In this document: positions 23,670 to 34,129 of the stretch, piece after piece
Position numbering within the stretch: the stretch's first letter is position 1
Layout: each line of letters starts with the position of its first letter
DNA from: Bactrocera neohumeralis
Taxonomy: Eukaryota > Arthropoda > Insecta > Diptera > Tephritidae
NCBI RefSeq assembly: GCF_024586455.1
Contig: NC_065921.1
Span: 79,792,163-79,856,162 of the forward strand
Direction: 5' to 3'
Length of the DNA: 64,000 bases
Program-made: the position numbers and the translations under genes
Notes under the pieces: model-generated
What the model was told of the DNA's origin: nothing
The model's database searches: none
Seen by the model: the letters and a program-made list of their open reading frames with translations, nothing else

Positions 23670-25112
23670 CTGATAAATAGAAAGAAAAAGAGGGAAAATG
23701 AATTAGAAGAGTAAGAAAGAAAGGAGAATATGATAAGAAGAGAGAAGGAGAGATAGAGATAAATAAACAAAATGATAAATAGGGAGAGATAAAGAAAGCA
23801 AGACAAAAGGGGTTGGATAAAGAGCGGGAAGGAGTTGGAACAATTGATAAAAATGTGGAAGTAATATCTAAATAGAAATAATAACAAAAGTGTGGATATT
23901 GAGTAAGAGCGAGGAACATGTAAGTTCGAAAAAAGGTGGAGAGAGAAGAAGCGCGAATGGAGTAAAATATTCAGAAATAAATAAAGAGATTTTCAATAGG
24001 GCACTACAAAAGTAGACCAATAGGGACAACAAACGACGCCATATTTTTTCCCGCTCATGCGACATTCCTCTTCAGTAAAGTTTGCCATTTCATCATGGAA
24101 AGATACACGATCCAACAACGAGTCGAAATTATTAAAATTTACTACCGAAATTCGGAGTCAGTGGCCTGAACTTTAAGAGCGCTGCGTCCCATTAATGGTC
24201 GTCATAATCGTCCTGTCAGATCAACAATTGAGCGTCGGTGAGACAACAAAGTGTACTGCCGCTAGCGCATCAATTGAGGAAAACCCAAATCAGTCTCTCA
24301 CACGTCGTTCTGAAGCGTTGGGCAACTCTGTGACATTGTTGTAGCAAATTTTGCAAAAATATCTTGACCTACATCCTTACAAGATTAAATTGACCCAACA
24401 ACTGAAGCCGTTTGATCAACAGAATCGTCGTATGTTCGTGAATTGACCTGAGAAACAAATTGAAAATGATCCGGGTTTTCATAGAAAAATCATCTTCAGC
24501 GATGAGACTTGTTTCTGGCTGAACGGCTTCGTCAATAAGCAAAATATGCGTTATTGCTCAGGCAAATTCTCACGTATTCCATGAGCATCCCGAAAAAGTT
24601 ACGGTTTGGTGCGATTTATGAGCTGGCGGCGTCATTGGGCCGTACTTCTTCCATGATGATCAAGACCGGCACGTTACTGTGAATGGGAATCGCTACCGCT
24701 CAATGATAACCGAATATTTTTGGATCGAATCGGATGATATGGACTTGAACAATATGTGGATCTAACAGGTCGGCGTCACAAGCTACACAACGAATGTCAC
24801 AATCGATTTATTGAAAATCAAGTTTGGTCAGCGTGTTATCTTACGAAATGGTCCAGTCAATGGGCCTCCTCGGTCGTGAGTTTTGACGCCGTTAGATTAT
24901 TTTCTGTGCGGCTACATACGTCAAGTCTCTGGTCTATGCCAATTTATGCTTGAAACTTTACTTTATTTAAAATTTCGAAAACTCCACTTCAGTTAATAAT
25001 ATAGAAATTTGATCTAATATCGAAAATACAGCGAGGTCGCTCTGTGGAGCTTTTTCTGAGCACAGCATAACCTATTAAAGTTCATTAAAAATATATTTTT
25101 CATTCACTGTAC
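23670..25112 (-). other. OBP intron
   Basis: A 1443-bp phase-0 intron with GT donor (TCTCATTG then GTACAG) and AG acceptor behind a long polypyrimidine tract on the minus strand (purine-rich GAGAGAAGGAGAG on plus, about 23680-23830). It holds a dead DDE transposase in opposite orientation. Long minus-strand frames at 23593-24065 are the polypyrimidine tract read as Leu/Phe/Ser and are not exons. Confidence 0.75.
24095..24955 (+). pseudogene. Dead Tc1/mariner-superfamily transposase in OBP intron
   Basis: Plus strand, antisense to the OBP gene. Start at 24095: MERYTIQQRVEIIKIYYRNS (N-terminal HTH), then TLRALRPINGRHNRPVRSTI. Later frames give IIFSDETCFWLNGFVNKQ (first catalytic Asp region), PEKVTVWCDL-AGGVIGPYFF, DRHVTVNGNRYRSMITEYF, and a degraded second-Asp region, QQVGVTSYTTNVTID. 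The 3' end reads GPVNGPPRS, then DYFLCGYIRQVSGLC (LTPLDYFLWGYVKSL in intact relatives). Many stops and frameshifts, so no function is possible. Same family as the relic at 51457-52385. Terminal repeats were not identified. Confidence 0.8.
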
Positions 25113-25232
25113 CAATGAGACGGCGCCAGGTGGCAACGCAAACACCACAAAAACCACCAACAACACCAACCAAGTGAGTCCAGGTATTGACATTCCTTTA
25201 CCGCCGTCCGCAGCCAACACAGTAGCGCTCAT
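25113..25232 (-). CDS. Odorant-binding protein, exon 1 (signal peptide)
   Basis: First coding exon of the OBP. From the ATG at 25232 it encodes 40 residues: MSATVLAADGGKG, then MSIPGLTWLVLLVVFVVFAL and PPGAVSL. The hydrophobic core WLVLLVVFVVFAL is a clear secretory signal, with cleavage likely near PPGAVS. Two starts are possible. The ATG at 25232 is preceded by CAACA, close to the fly Kozak consensus. The ATG at 25193 gives a shorter, more usual n-region. The donor TTG/GTACAG at 25113/25112 leaves phase 0, matching the exon 2 acceptor and joining GAVSL to TPTAPLHSF. In-frame ATGs further upstream (25328, 25277) give long N-termini before the signal and are less likely. Confidence 0.78.
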
Positions 25233-25568
25233 TGTTGCTGTTGTTGTTGCGCGTTTTTCATGTGCACCAAATTGATACATCCTCAACAAGTTGTATGCAC
25301 AATACAAAAACAAAAAACCCAAAAACAAAACTGTACACTTAGCAAAAACGCGAATTTATTTTATGACTTTCGCACGAAATCAGCACACAGCAAAGGAAAT
25401 GGAAATGTTCAAAAAAAAAAAAAAAACGCAACGGTAAAATTTGTGTTTCGCAAAAATTCCACGGCAATTGCCAACGCCACTCGACTCGTTCGACTCGCTC
25501 GCCACGTTTCCACTTCACAAAGCGTTTTTGCCCCCTGTTCTGGCTGACAAGTGAGAACTTTTTTGCAC

Positions 25569-25605
25569 TAATGAAAAACTTTCGACGCCGTTGCACATTT
25601 TTATA
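25569..25605 (-). promoter_or_regulatory. Candidate OBP core promoter (TATA and Inr)
   Basis: On the minus strand a TATAAAAA box starts at 25605 and an initiator-like TCATTAG places +1 at about 25572, 33 bp downstream. This gives a 5' UTR of about 340 nt to the ATG at 25232, which contains a T-rich run and a CAACAACAACAGCAACA stretch just before the start codon. Spacing and position support it; no start-site data. Confidence 0.45.
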
Positions 25606-25612
25606 TGCGAAA

Positions 25613-26290
25613 AGTTTTGATTCGATATTGTTTTTGGCCGACGCCAGCAGTCAGCAGCCTGCAGCCGGCAGCCGGCGATTACGCCAACAACTGCGCTTTT
25701 GTCTGCGGCAGCAGTAAAAATGCAAACTCAATAAAGCGGCGGATAAAAATTAAAAGTCGCGTTTGTAAGCGCAATTTCGACGCAAACGCTTGCCACACCG
25801 CGCTTCCGTGCGACGCCACCGAAAGCGCCAACGCTGCATTATAACTATATGTATTTGTGTGTGTGTGTGTGTGCGTTCGCTAACTGTATATAATAGGACC
25901 TTCATAATTTAATTACACTGATTCCGGTTGCAGATAAATGCGCCTCGGTGTGGTCGTGATTAAAACTTCGTGTGTCGGTAGCTGCAATAACAACAACAAC
26001 AACACATACAGTAGCTTTGCCACAAACGAATGTGCGCTTTGATTGTCATCGCACCCAAATTAATTGCTATTGAGATTTAAATTATAGTAATTATTTTGAG
26101 ATGCGCTGATAGCGCGATTTCAATCTTTAACTGTAAATGAGTTGCACCAATATGCGTAATTATGCAGCTGCCGGGGATTTTTGTGTGGGAGATTGAGTAA
26201 GTGAGGTTATGTTTTTGGTTTATAGGTATTTTTAAAAAATTTCAATCTAATTATTAATATTTGTTCACACATATAGTTATATGTAATTTT
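25613..26290. other. OBP upstream region, non-coding
   Basis: GC-rich block at 25640-25840 (CAGCCTGCAGCCGGCAGCCG), then a (TG)n tract at about 25856-25874, then AT-rich DNA. It likely includes the distal promoter of the OBP gene. No second gene recognised. Confidence 0.4.
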
Positions 26291-26299
26291 AAAAATTTT

Positions 26300-27560
26300 T
26301 CACGGCGCTGAAAAGTAGGCAACTAATTTTATATGTGAGGTTATGTTTATGGTTTGCGGATATTTTGAAACAATTTTATCTCAATTATTACTATTTTTTA
26401 TATGAGTAGGTGATTTATACAACTTTTCATTCTGTCATGACGCTGAAAAGTATGCTACTACTTTTAAAACTGAGGTTCTGATTTTATTTGCAGGCATTTG
26501 TAAATAATTTCATTAAAAGTATTAATATTTGTTCATATACAGTTATCTACAACTTTCGAAAATTTTGACGGCGCCCAAAAGTAGGCAACTCATTTTATAT
26601 GTGAGGTTATGTTTTTGGTTTCATGGCATATTTTTTACAATTTTACTTCAATTATTAAAATAAGTATATAGATTAACTTAATTTAACTGATTAATAAAAT
26701 TTTGGCTAAAATTTGTTTATCCATATAGCAGATTTATACTATTCGGAATATTTTTCATAGCGCGGAAAAGTAGGCAACGAATTTTCCAAAATTATACTAT
26801 TCCGAAAAACAGTATTTGAATTAATTTATATATATGTATATATGTATATATTATATAGCAAGTGAATAAAGTTTTCGTGGCGCTGAAAAGTAGGCAACTA
26901 TTTTTATATGTGTGAATAAGTTTATGGTTTACAGACATTTTTAGACAATTTAACCTCAATTCAAAGTTTGTTTATTTACATAGACGATTTATATTACTTT
27001 ATTTAATTTTCATGGCGCTGAAAAGTAGGCAACTGTTTTAATAAATGAGGTTAGCCATCGATTCGCAGATATTTTTAAATGATTTTAACATAATTGTTAA
27101 AATTTGTTAATCTATATTGCTGATTTATACAATTTGGAATATTTTGTGTAGCGCCGAAAAGTATGCAACTATTTTTAAAATCATATGATTGTTTCCAAAA
27201 TTACAATATTTCGAGAAATAGTATTCGACATAGTTTATTATGTAGAAACTTAATCAAATTTTCGTGGCGCTCAAAAGTATGCAACCAATTTTATATGTGG
27301 GGTTGTGTTTTTGGCTCACAAGCATTTCTAAATAATTTTTCCTTTCAATTATTAAAAATTGTTTAAATATATATGATTTATAAAACTTTAGTTATTTTTC
27401 ATTGCGCTGGAAAATAGGCAACTATTTTAGTAAAAGAGGTTATGCTTAGTTTTGCAAATATTTTTATACAATTTCAATTTAATTGTTATGTGTTTATCTA
27501 TGTACATAGCTGATTTGTACAATTTGGAATATTTTTCGTAGCGCGGAAAAGTAGGCAAAG
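26300..27560 (+). repeat. GTAGGC-box array 1, ~135-bp monomers
   Basis: Ten copies of a box near GGCGCTGAAAAGTAGGCAAC, all on plus. The GTAGGC core (or GTATGC/ATAGGC) begins at 26315, 26450, 26581, 26770, 26890, 27025, 27161, 27277, 27414 and 27551. Steps are 135, 131, 189, 120, 135, 136, 116, 137 and 137 bp. Linkers share only weak blocks (GAGGTTATGTTTTTGGTTT, CAATTATTAA, TTTGTTCATATA, GATTTATAC) and are AT-rich, so the box is clearly the best conserved part. No coding potential. Confidence 0.85.
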
Positions 27561-27570
27561 AAATTTTTAT

Positions 27571-27705
27571 TGGTCGAGCATATCACTTCGGTTATCATAC
27601 AAACTGATCGATCAAATCAATATTAAAACTTTTTTCTCTCTTATGCTTTAAAAGAATGTTATTTTAGCTTCGGCGCTTCCGTAGTTAACGTTTCATCTTG
27701 TTTTT
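27571..27705 (-). mobile_element. DINE-like element fragment H
   Basis: The terminal ~135 bp only: GTTATCATACAAACTGATCG-ATCAAATCAA, then TTTTAGCTTCGGCGCTTCCG and TAGTTAACGTTTCATCTTGT. This matches the AGCTTCGGTGCACCGAAGTT-AACGTTTTTCCTTGTT terminus of the other copies. It directly follows the last box of array 1. Confidence 0.6.
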
Positions 27706-29417
27706 GTAATGCTATAGAACCACAAGCTGCTGAAAAAATTCAGTTTGTAGCATTTTTATTGCTGAGCGTGCTAATCAACATACGCACACAGCCACAGTGC
27801 ATCACTTTTATCGGCGATTTTAAAGACTTTTGCGTCTTCAGCACTCATTCAACATTCATGACCATTCCGCCATCAAAGAAAAGTAAGCGGAAAATAAACT
27901 TTTACATTTCACCATCAACGCTTATATTTGCTTTAAGCGTCTACTTTTTCTAGGCGCACGCTCACCTTATCATCCACTTGACGTAATTACCCCATTCATG
28001 CACTCGTTTGCCGTTGCAAAGGTTAAAATTTTACACTGCTTTTCAAATTGCTCGAAACTCAGGTGTACTTAGGCGTATGTATGAATGCACAGTTAGGTAA
28101 GTATATATATATGTATGTCTGTACATACATATATAGTTTGGCTTAGCTCAACTCCGCATTTATTCCGCTCGCATTGCTGTCATGCACCGCAAACACCGTC
28201 AAAGTCAATGGCCAGTCATTAGAGTTGATGTACTACTTGTAGTTGCAACTTACTTACTTGCAACTAGCATTTGTTGCAATGTCCTGCCATGCAATATGGT
28301 TTTTTTTCATCTATGGTATTTACAGCTTCAAGTGGGGGTAAACAAGTTCTCTAATAATGCTTACAAGTAAACACACGCACAGATATACATATACCTACAC
28401 ACATATTTTGTATGTATGTGTGACTTTGTGCGTTGCATACAGAAAAATATTACGAAAAGTTGCAATTTGCAGCAAACATCAGTGCAACAGCGCATAAAAC
28501 TTTTGCACTGAACTTTAGTGTGCATGTGTTGGCTTGTGTGAGTTGAGTTTGTGTGTGTGTGTGCGTTTAGTTTTGAGGTTGCTTACTTTTCATTACTCCG
28601 GTTTAGTGCCTCGCTGCTTGTTTTTGTTGATGTTAGGGCTGATGTTGCCGCAGATGCTGATGTGGTGATGTTTTAGTTGTTGTTGCTGCCGTTATTTTTG
28701 TTTATTGTTGTTGTATGTACGCTTTGTTGGCAATTGCTTTGGCTTTCTGAGTTGCTAAATATTTTCCGACACTTCCACACAACTGTAAATGAGTATACAC
28801 ACAAACACATACATATATATATATATATACATATATAAGAGTACATACATAAACTGCTTTTACCAACACATATTCAGTTAAAAATTTTAGTTTTATCCAT
28901 GTGTCACGCATATAATTATGCATTTTAAGACCGCAGTGAGTTAATTATGACATTCCTCTGACCTGCTTCCGAAATTAGAGAAATTATATTTGCTAAACGC
29001 AACCACACATGGGTCCTCTGATTTACGCATGCTTGTTTTATCATACATATGTACTTATGTATATATAATATGTGCACAGATTTATTATATTAAATAAATG
29101 TGCGCATATTTTGACCTGTCAAAATGGTCAGCAGACTTCTCACAAACACTATCATAAGAATTTAAATTGTTCAGGGACTCATAGCACCACACGACCCATT
29201 TTCTACTGCATGTTTTTACCGTTATATGATGTATTGTTATTTACCTATACATAAAGAACTAGTGGCCTTTCATGAACCATATGTGACAAAATTCTGCCAA
29301 TTAGTGAGTGGTCAACTCTCGTAAACAGGTAATTGGCTTTTTTCATTAGCATGTTAGGATTTGCATATTTTGATAGAAGTGATTTTCAGACAAAGATTTT
29401 CTGACATAACATTAATT
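27706..29417. other. Non-coding DNA, no gene seen
   Basis: Microsatellite-like stretches (TATATATG near 28100, TG near 28550, TATATATATA near 28815) and TTG-rich DNA at 28610-28740. No exon recognised. Confidence 0.4.
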
Positions 29418-29755
29418 GACTTAACTTAACTTAACTTAACGTAACTTAAGTTAGCTTAACTTAACTTAGCTTAACTTAACTTAACTTAACTTAACCTAAC
29501 TTAACACTCAACTTAACTTAACCTAATGAAACTTAAGTTAACTTAACTTAACTTAACGTCGCTTAATTTAACTTAACTTAACGTAATTTAACCTAACTTA
29601 ACACTTAACTTAACTTAACGTAACTTTACACTTAACTTAACTTAACTTAACATAATTTAACTTAAATTAACTTAACTTAACGTAACTTAAGTTGACTTAA
29701 CTTTACTTAACGTAACTTAATTTAACTTAACTTAACTTAAATACAACATAACGTA
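29418..29755. repeat. TTAAC pentanucleotide array
   Basis: About 340 bp of CTTAA/TTAAC repeats with scattered CCTAAC, CGTAAC and ACACTTAAC variants, decaying into single words to about 30090. It may be kin to the ACTTAG/ACTTAA satellite at 34-36 kb. Confidence 0.85.
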
Positions 29756-30179
29756 CCTCAATTTAACTAAATCTTATCTAACTTATGCTAATCTAAACGA
29801 CATAAATCTAACCTAACCTATATAACCGAATAAAACTCAACTTAACGGAAGCCAATTCGACACAAGCTTACTTACCCAATTCCCCTAAAACTAATTTATT
29901 ATATGCTAAACTCAATTCCCTTAACCTAACTTGTAATAACGCAAGGCCACTTAAATTAACTTAACGAAAATAACCTAAAGTACATTAATCTAACTCAATT
30001 CAAGCCAAGTTATCCAATCGAACCAAGCCTGAACTAAGCTAACCTCTGCACAATTTAACCTATCCTAAAGCGCACCGAAATTAACTTCACATAACTAAAT
30101 CTAGCCATTTTTTTGAAGAATCATCCATAATCTATCCACTTATATCTACTAACAAAACACTGATGCCCGAAGAATAATA
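29756..30179. other. Decayed TTAAC-like DNA
   Basis: Words such as CTAACCTAACC and CTCAACTTAACGG become rarer through this stretch, as expected for a decaying flank of the pentamer array. No gene. Confidence 0.4.
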
Positions 30180-30450
30180 CTCTTCGTCCATCGAAATCCA
30201 ACGCAGAATAACTTTACCAACAGGTGCTACTTCGGATTGAGTATGAAATTGAGAAGTAAAATCCTTTCTTGATGAACAAAAACCGAAAACTGAAAGTCTC
30301 TTATCATCTCCGTCCTACTATATGGTACACGGGCATGGTCAATAACCACATTTGATGAGTCGCGTTAGGAGTTTTCTAGAGAAAGGTTCTATCTTCGACC
30401 TTATTCCTATACTCAGAGAAAAAGAGGCTGAGTTGAAGACTTGAGAGTGT
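30180..30450 (+). pseudogene. LINE reverse transcriptase relic
   Basis: In three interleaved plus frames: EIQRRITL, then TNRCYFGLSMKLRSKILS, then SLIISVLLYGTRAWSITTFD and ESR. After a stop or frameshift it continues LGVF-RKVL. This is the C-terminal RT stretch (consensus NRCYFGLxxQLRSK ... PVLLYGxExW ... LRVFERKxLR) of the same LINE family as the relic at 21285. Multiple stops. Confidence 0.65.
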
Positions 30451-31139
30451 AGTTTTACAGAAAAAGCATTTGATCTTCAGATACAGGGTAGACAAATAAG
30501 AAGTGTGTTTCAAAGAGCACAGCTTCACCGCAGTTCCAACTGTTCAATTCGAACAGAAGAGTATCCGAAGAGAGTTTTTATAGAGGGAACACTATTAATT
30601 TGGTTCTGTACAAAATATTTACATAATCCTTGAGGCTAATTTGTTTAGCCAAGGAGGGGTACTGAATTAGCATTAAAGAGCTACGCTTACTTGGACCTAA
30701 AGACAACAACTTTATTAAAAAAAAAACATTTTTTTTCATAATTCTTTGCATGAAGTGATTTCTTCTTAAATTTTGTTTTTAATGTTTGTATAGGTTTTAT
30801 GTTTCTTATGTGTATTTGTATTTGTATATGCATGTGTCCATCATATCCGCATAATATTAATAAAGAATATAGTATATCTCTTGTTGTTGTTGCTTTTCAT
30901 TTTGAGTTTATTAAGTTTCTCGGTCGACTTCCGTTTTTTCGGTTTGTTGGTTTGGCATGCCAGTTACCACATCCGTTTCCGTTTTGCTATATATCAAATG
31001 CATACGCGCTTTACTGTCGTCAGCCTTTGGCAAAGCCACGTAAAATCAAAAAACTCCATGTATATGTTTAAAACCATAGGCCCTTTACAGTGTTGTGTAT
31101 GTTAATAGAATAACAGGAAAAGTTTAACTTTAATAAAAT
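30451..31139. other. Non-coding DNA, no gene seen
   Basis: No feature recognised besides an A/T run at 30714-30740. Confidence 0.35.
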
Positions 31140-31941
31140 AGATAAACAAAATAGCCAAATGTTTTGAAAAAATACGAAGAGTCAATGCAGTATGCGATGG
31201 TGCATTATCGTTGTGCAAAAACCCAGAGTTATCGGTCCATAAATCCGGCCTCTTTTTACGAAAATCTTCTCGCAAGCGACGCACAACACTCAAATAGTGT
31301 TCTTTGCTGACAGTTTGGCCGATCGGAGGGTATTCAGAGTGCACCACATTTCGATAATTGAAGAAAACTGTCGACATAACCATAATTTTTGACCTGCCTT
31401 GATGTGATTTTTCTGATTTCGACTCACCTTTGCCACGATATTCGGCTCAATGATCGTCTGTTTCCGGGTCGTAAGCATACATCCAAGACTCATCGCCAGT
31501 AATAATACGTTTTATGACATCTTGGTTGTCTGAAAGCATTGTTTCACACACGTTAACCCGACGTTGTTTTTCAAAAAAATTGAGTGATTTTGAAACCAAT
31601 CGTATGTTTCACTTTGTTTTAGGCCCAAACAATCTTTCAAAATGGTTTTTACTGATCCTTCTGATATTTCAACGATGTCGATAAGATCTCTGACTCTTAA
31701 TCGTTGATTCTCAAGCACCAATTCATTTGGTTTATTGACGTGCTGTTCACCAAGTTATGTAGTCCGTCCTGGACGTGGTTCATCGTCAACGAGTTCTCGA
31801 CCCTCTTTGAAAAATTTGTACTAATCAAAAACACTTGTTCACGACCAACAATCATTATCGAAGGTCTTTTCCAACATTCTGAAAAATTCAGATTCCGCAC
31901 AAAAAATTTAAGGAACTTCTTTGTTGAATTATTTCACTCAT
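31140..31941 (-). pseudogene. Mariner transposase relic, 3' truncated
   Basis: Minus strand, start at 31941 (MSEIIQQRSSLNF). Successive frames give RTSVFDYKFFKEGRELVDDE (HTH-linker), LVLENQRLRVRDLIDIVEIS, VIKRIITGDESWMYAYDPET with the first catalytic Asp, EYRGKGESKSEKSHQGRSK, VVHSEYPPIGQTVSKEHYLS and SGFLHNDNAPSHTALTLRIF with the second Asp. The DDH-W site before AEYRGKG is a TGA stop and at least two frameshifts are present. The third Asp (YSPDLAPCD block) is absent: homology ends at RIFSKHLAI. Non-functional. Confidence 0.85.
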
Positions 31942-32568
31942 CTTTAAAATTGCCGAATGCACTTTATGTACTTCAGAAAGGCAAGCGTATAATAAACTCT
32001 AATGGTTAGTCTGATGTGACATTTGTCACAAATGTCACTGACAGTCAAAGCAATCTAGAAAAGAAATATTTCGACGAATGAGTTTTCAAGTGAAATTTAA
32101 ATTAGAAATTCTTACTATTATTTGCCCATTGTAGTTTGTGAAAAAATATTTCATAGGGAAAAAATATAAAATGTATTTGAGAATATTATTCAATGGTTGT
32201 TATATAAAAAATATATACTGATAGAATATTTTTTACAAATTTTGTATTTAAAAATGTATCTGCTAAATAATATTTATTTCAAAAACAACCCCGATCCTCC
32301 ATAAATTAATCACCACTCTGTGAATTCCTCGGCAACATTACACGAGAGTGTTATTTACAGCACTTGAGCGGAGAATGTTAATGAATGTAATGAATTTGGC
32401 TTTCACTTTTTGAAGCCACTGTGTGTTAGTTGGTGTACATGTATGTGTTGTTGGGTGTATGCGTGCGTGTTAGTGTAATTCCAGCAATTAGTTTCTCAAA
32501 TGGCGTTGATGAAGACGCCAACTATGACATGGAAGTGAAGGAGCTGCGATGACAACACGAAGAACAAT
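31942..32568. other. AT-rich non-coding DNA
   Basis: Contains TGACATTTGTCACAAATGTC-AC near 32018, a palindrome (TGACATTTGT/ACAAATGTCA) that could be a remnant of the mariner terminus. No gene. Confidence 0.35.
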
Positions 32569-33055
32569 AACTATGACAATAACAACAACCATTACATTTA
32601 CAATAACAAAAACATTTACAACAACAAACATTTACAACAACAGTAACACTTACAACAACAATAACATTGACGACAACTGTAACATTTACAACAACAGTAA
32701 CATTTACAGCAACAATAACATTTACAACAACGGTAACATTTATAACAACAATAACATTTACAACAACAATAACATTGACAACAACAATACTATTAAACAC
32801 AACTACACCAACAAAGTTTGCAACAACAATAAAGTTTACAACAACTTCACTAGCAAAATTTACAATAACCACGATTGCAACAGCACCTACAAGAACAACA
32901 AAAACAACAATAAAATTTACAACAACCACACTAATACAATTTACAACAACTACATCAACAAATTTTACAACAACTATAAAAGCAACAATACCTACAAGCA
33001 ACAAAACAGCAACATCCGCAAAAACACTCTCAACAACAACAACACTAAATTAGTA
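32569..33055. repeat. 18-bp CAA-rich minisatellite
   Basis: Unit near ACATTTACAACAACAATA repeated about 20-25 times with point changes (T-T-T-A-C phase kept), decaying after 32800. Since the unit is a multiple of three, plus frames read Asn/Ile/Tyr/Ser or Thr/Val/Phe repeats and the minus frame reads Val/Asn repeats for up to 169 codons. These are not genes. Confidence 0.8.
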
Positions 33056-34129
33056 TAAATCTGTGGTTATGGAATTTTCTTAGGTAATCTTCACAACGGC
33101 AGCTCAACAGCGTGTGGCACATGGAATGTGGACAATTTTAAGGTTTCAATTTATCGCAAAATTGCCAAAAATTTTAAAAGCAGACTCACACATGCACACA
33201 CACACCCATATTAACCACTCATATGCAATTTGCTATGTTTACCGAAGACTCAGGCAAGATTCGGTGCGTTTGTGTGTTTTCTTTTAATATAAACTCAAAT
33301 GAAATATATTAAAATGCATGAGTGCGCAGCTGTTGTTGGTTTAAACAAACACACACACACATACATATACATACATACGAATGCGTGGCAAATGCAGATT
33401 TGCAGCTATCCAAGTCCACAATATCCAGTTGACCATCTATGCAGAATATCTGCTGTGGCAACCTGCACACATACATACATACTAATGGTCACACACACAC
33501 ATAAAAATATATATGTTACATGTATTTATATGTATATATGTGTGTGCTTGTTTCGTACTAATGCAAATATTTGGTATGTTTACAGCAACTTATGTTGCGG
33601 CTGTTGTTGCTAGCAAATATTTGGCTTACGAAATTACAAAATTTTTGAACAATTTGCGGTGTTATAATTAAAAATATGAAAACTATTTGATATTTAGTTG
33701 AAAATATACAGATTTTATTCCAGCTATAACTATTCTTAATAAGCAAACATTTGCTTACGATTTTCAGAACGTGGTTTTCTTCAGTAGCCAAGTGAAGAAA
33801 ATTGGTCTAAAATTTATTGAAAATATTTCTTATGAATTTTTGAACAATTTTTGGTGGTTAACTGTAATATTCATATAATTTTTTTATAACAAGAATTCCT
33901 TACTCTGCAATTTTGTAATTCAAAAATAACCCGAGTCGTGATGCAAACCTACATATGTTTATGTGGATATGCTAAAATATATAATATGTAGTGAATAACT
34001 AGATAGCATGTAGAAAGTGATCAAACCTACATGGAACAGATAAATAAACTGAAAAAAATTCTATTGAATTAAAAACAAGAAATCAACAATAAAGAACGTA
34101 GAAATAAGGATTTAAATCGGAATTTTACT
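33056..34129. other. Non-coding DNA with CA/TA microsatellites
   Basis: CACACACACATACATATAC near 33343 and similar stretches at 33470-33545. Otherwise AT-rich with no recognised feature. Confidence 0.4.

Noticed and set aside
23593..24065. Leu/Phe/Ser-rich minus frames next to the OBP
   Set aside because: These read the intron's polypyrimidine tract. The true exon edge is the AG at 23671/23670.
29418..29755. TTAAC array as telomeric repeat
   Set aside because: Flies lack TTAGG-type telomeres, the unit is not a telomere-like G-rich motif, and the array is short and internal.
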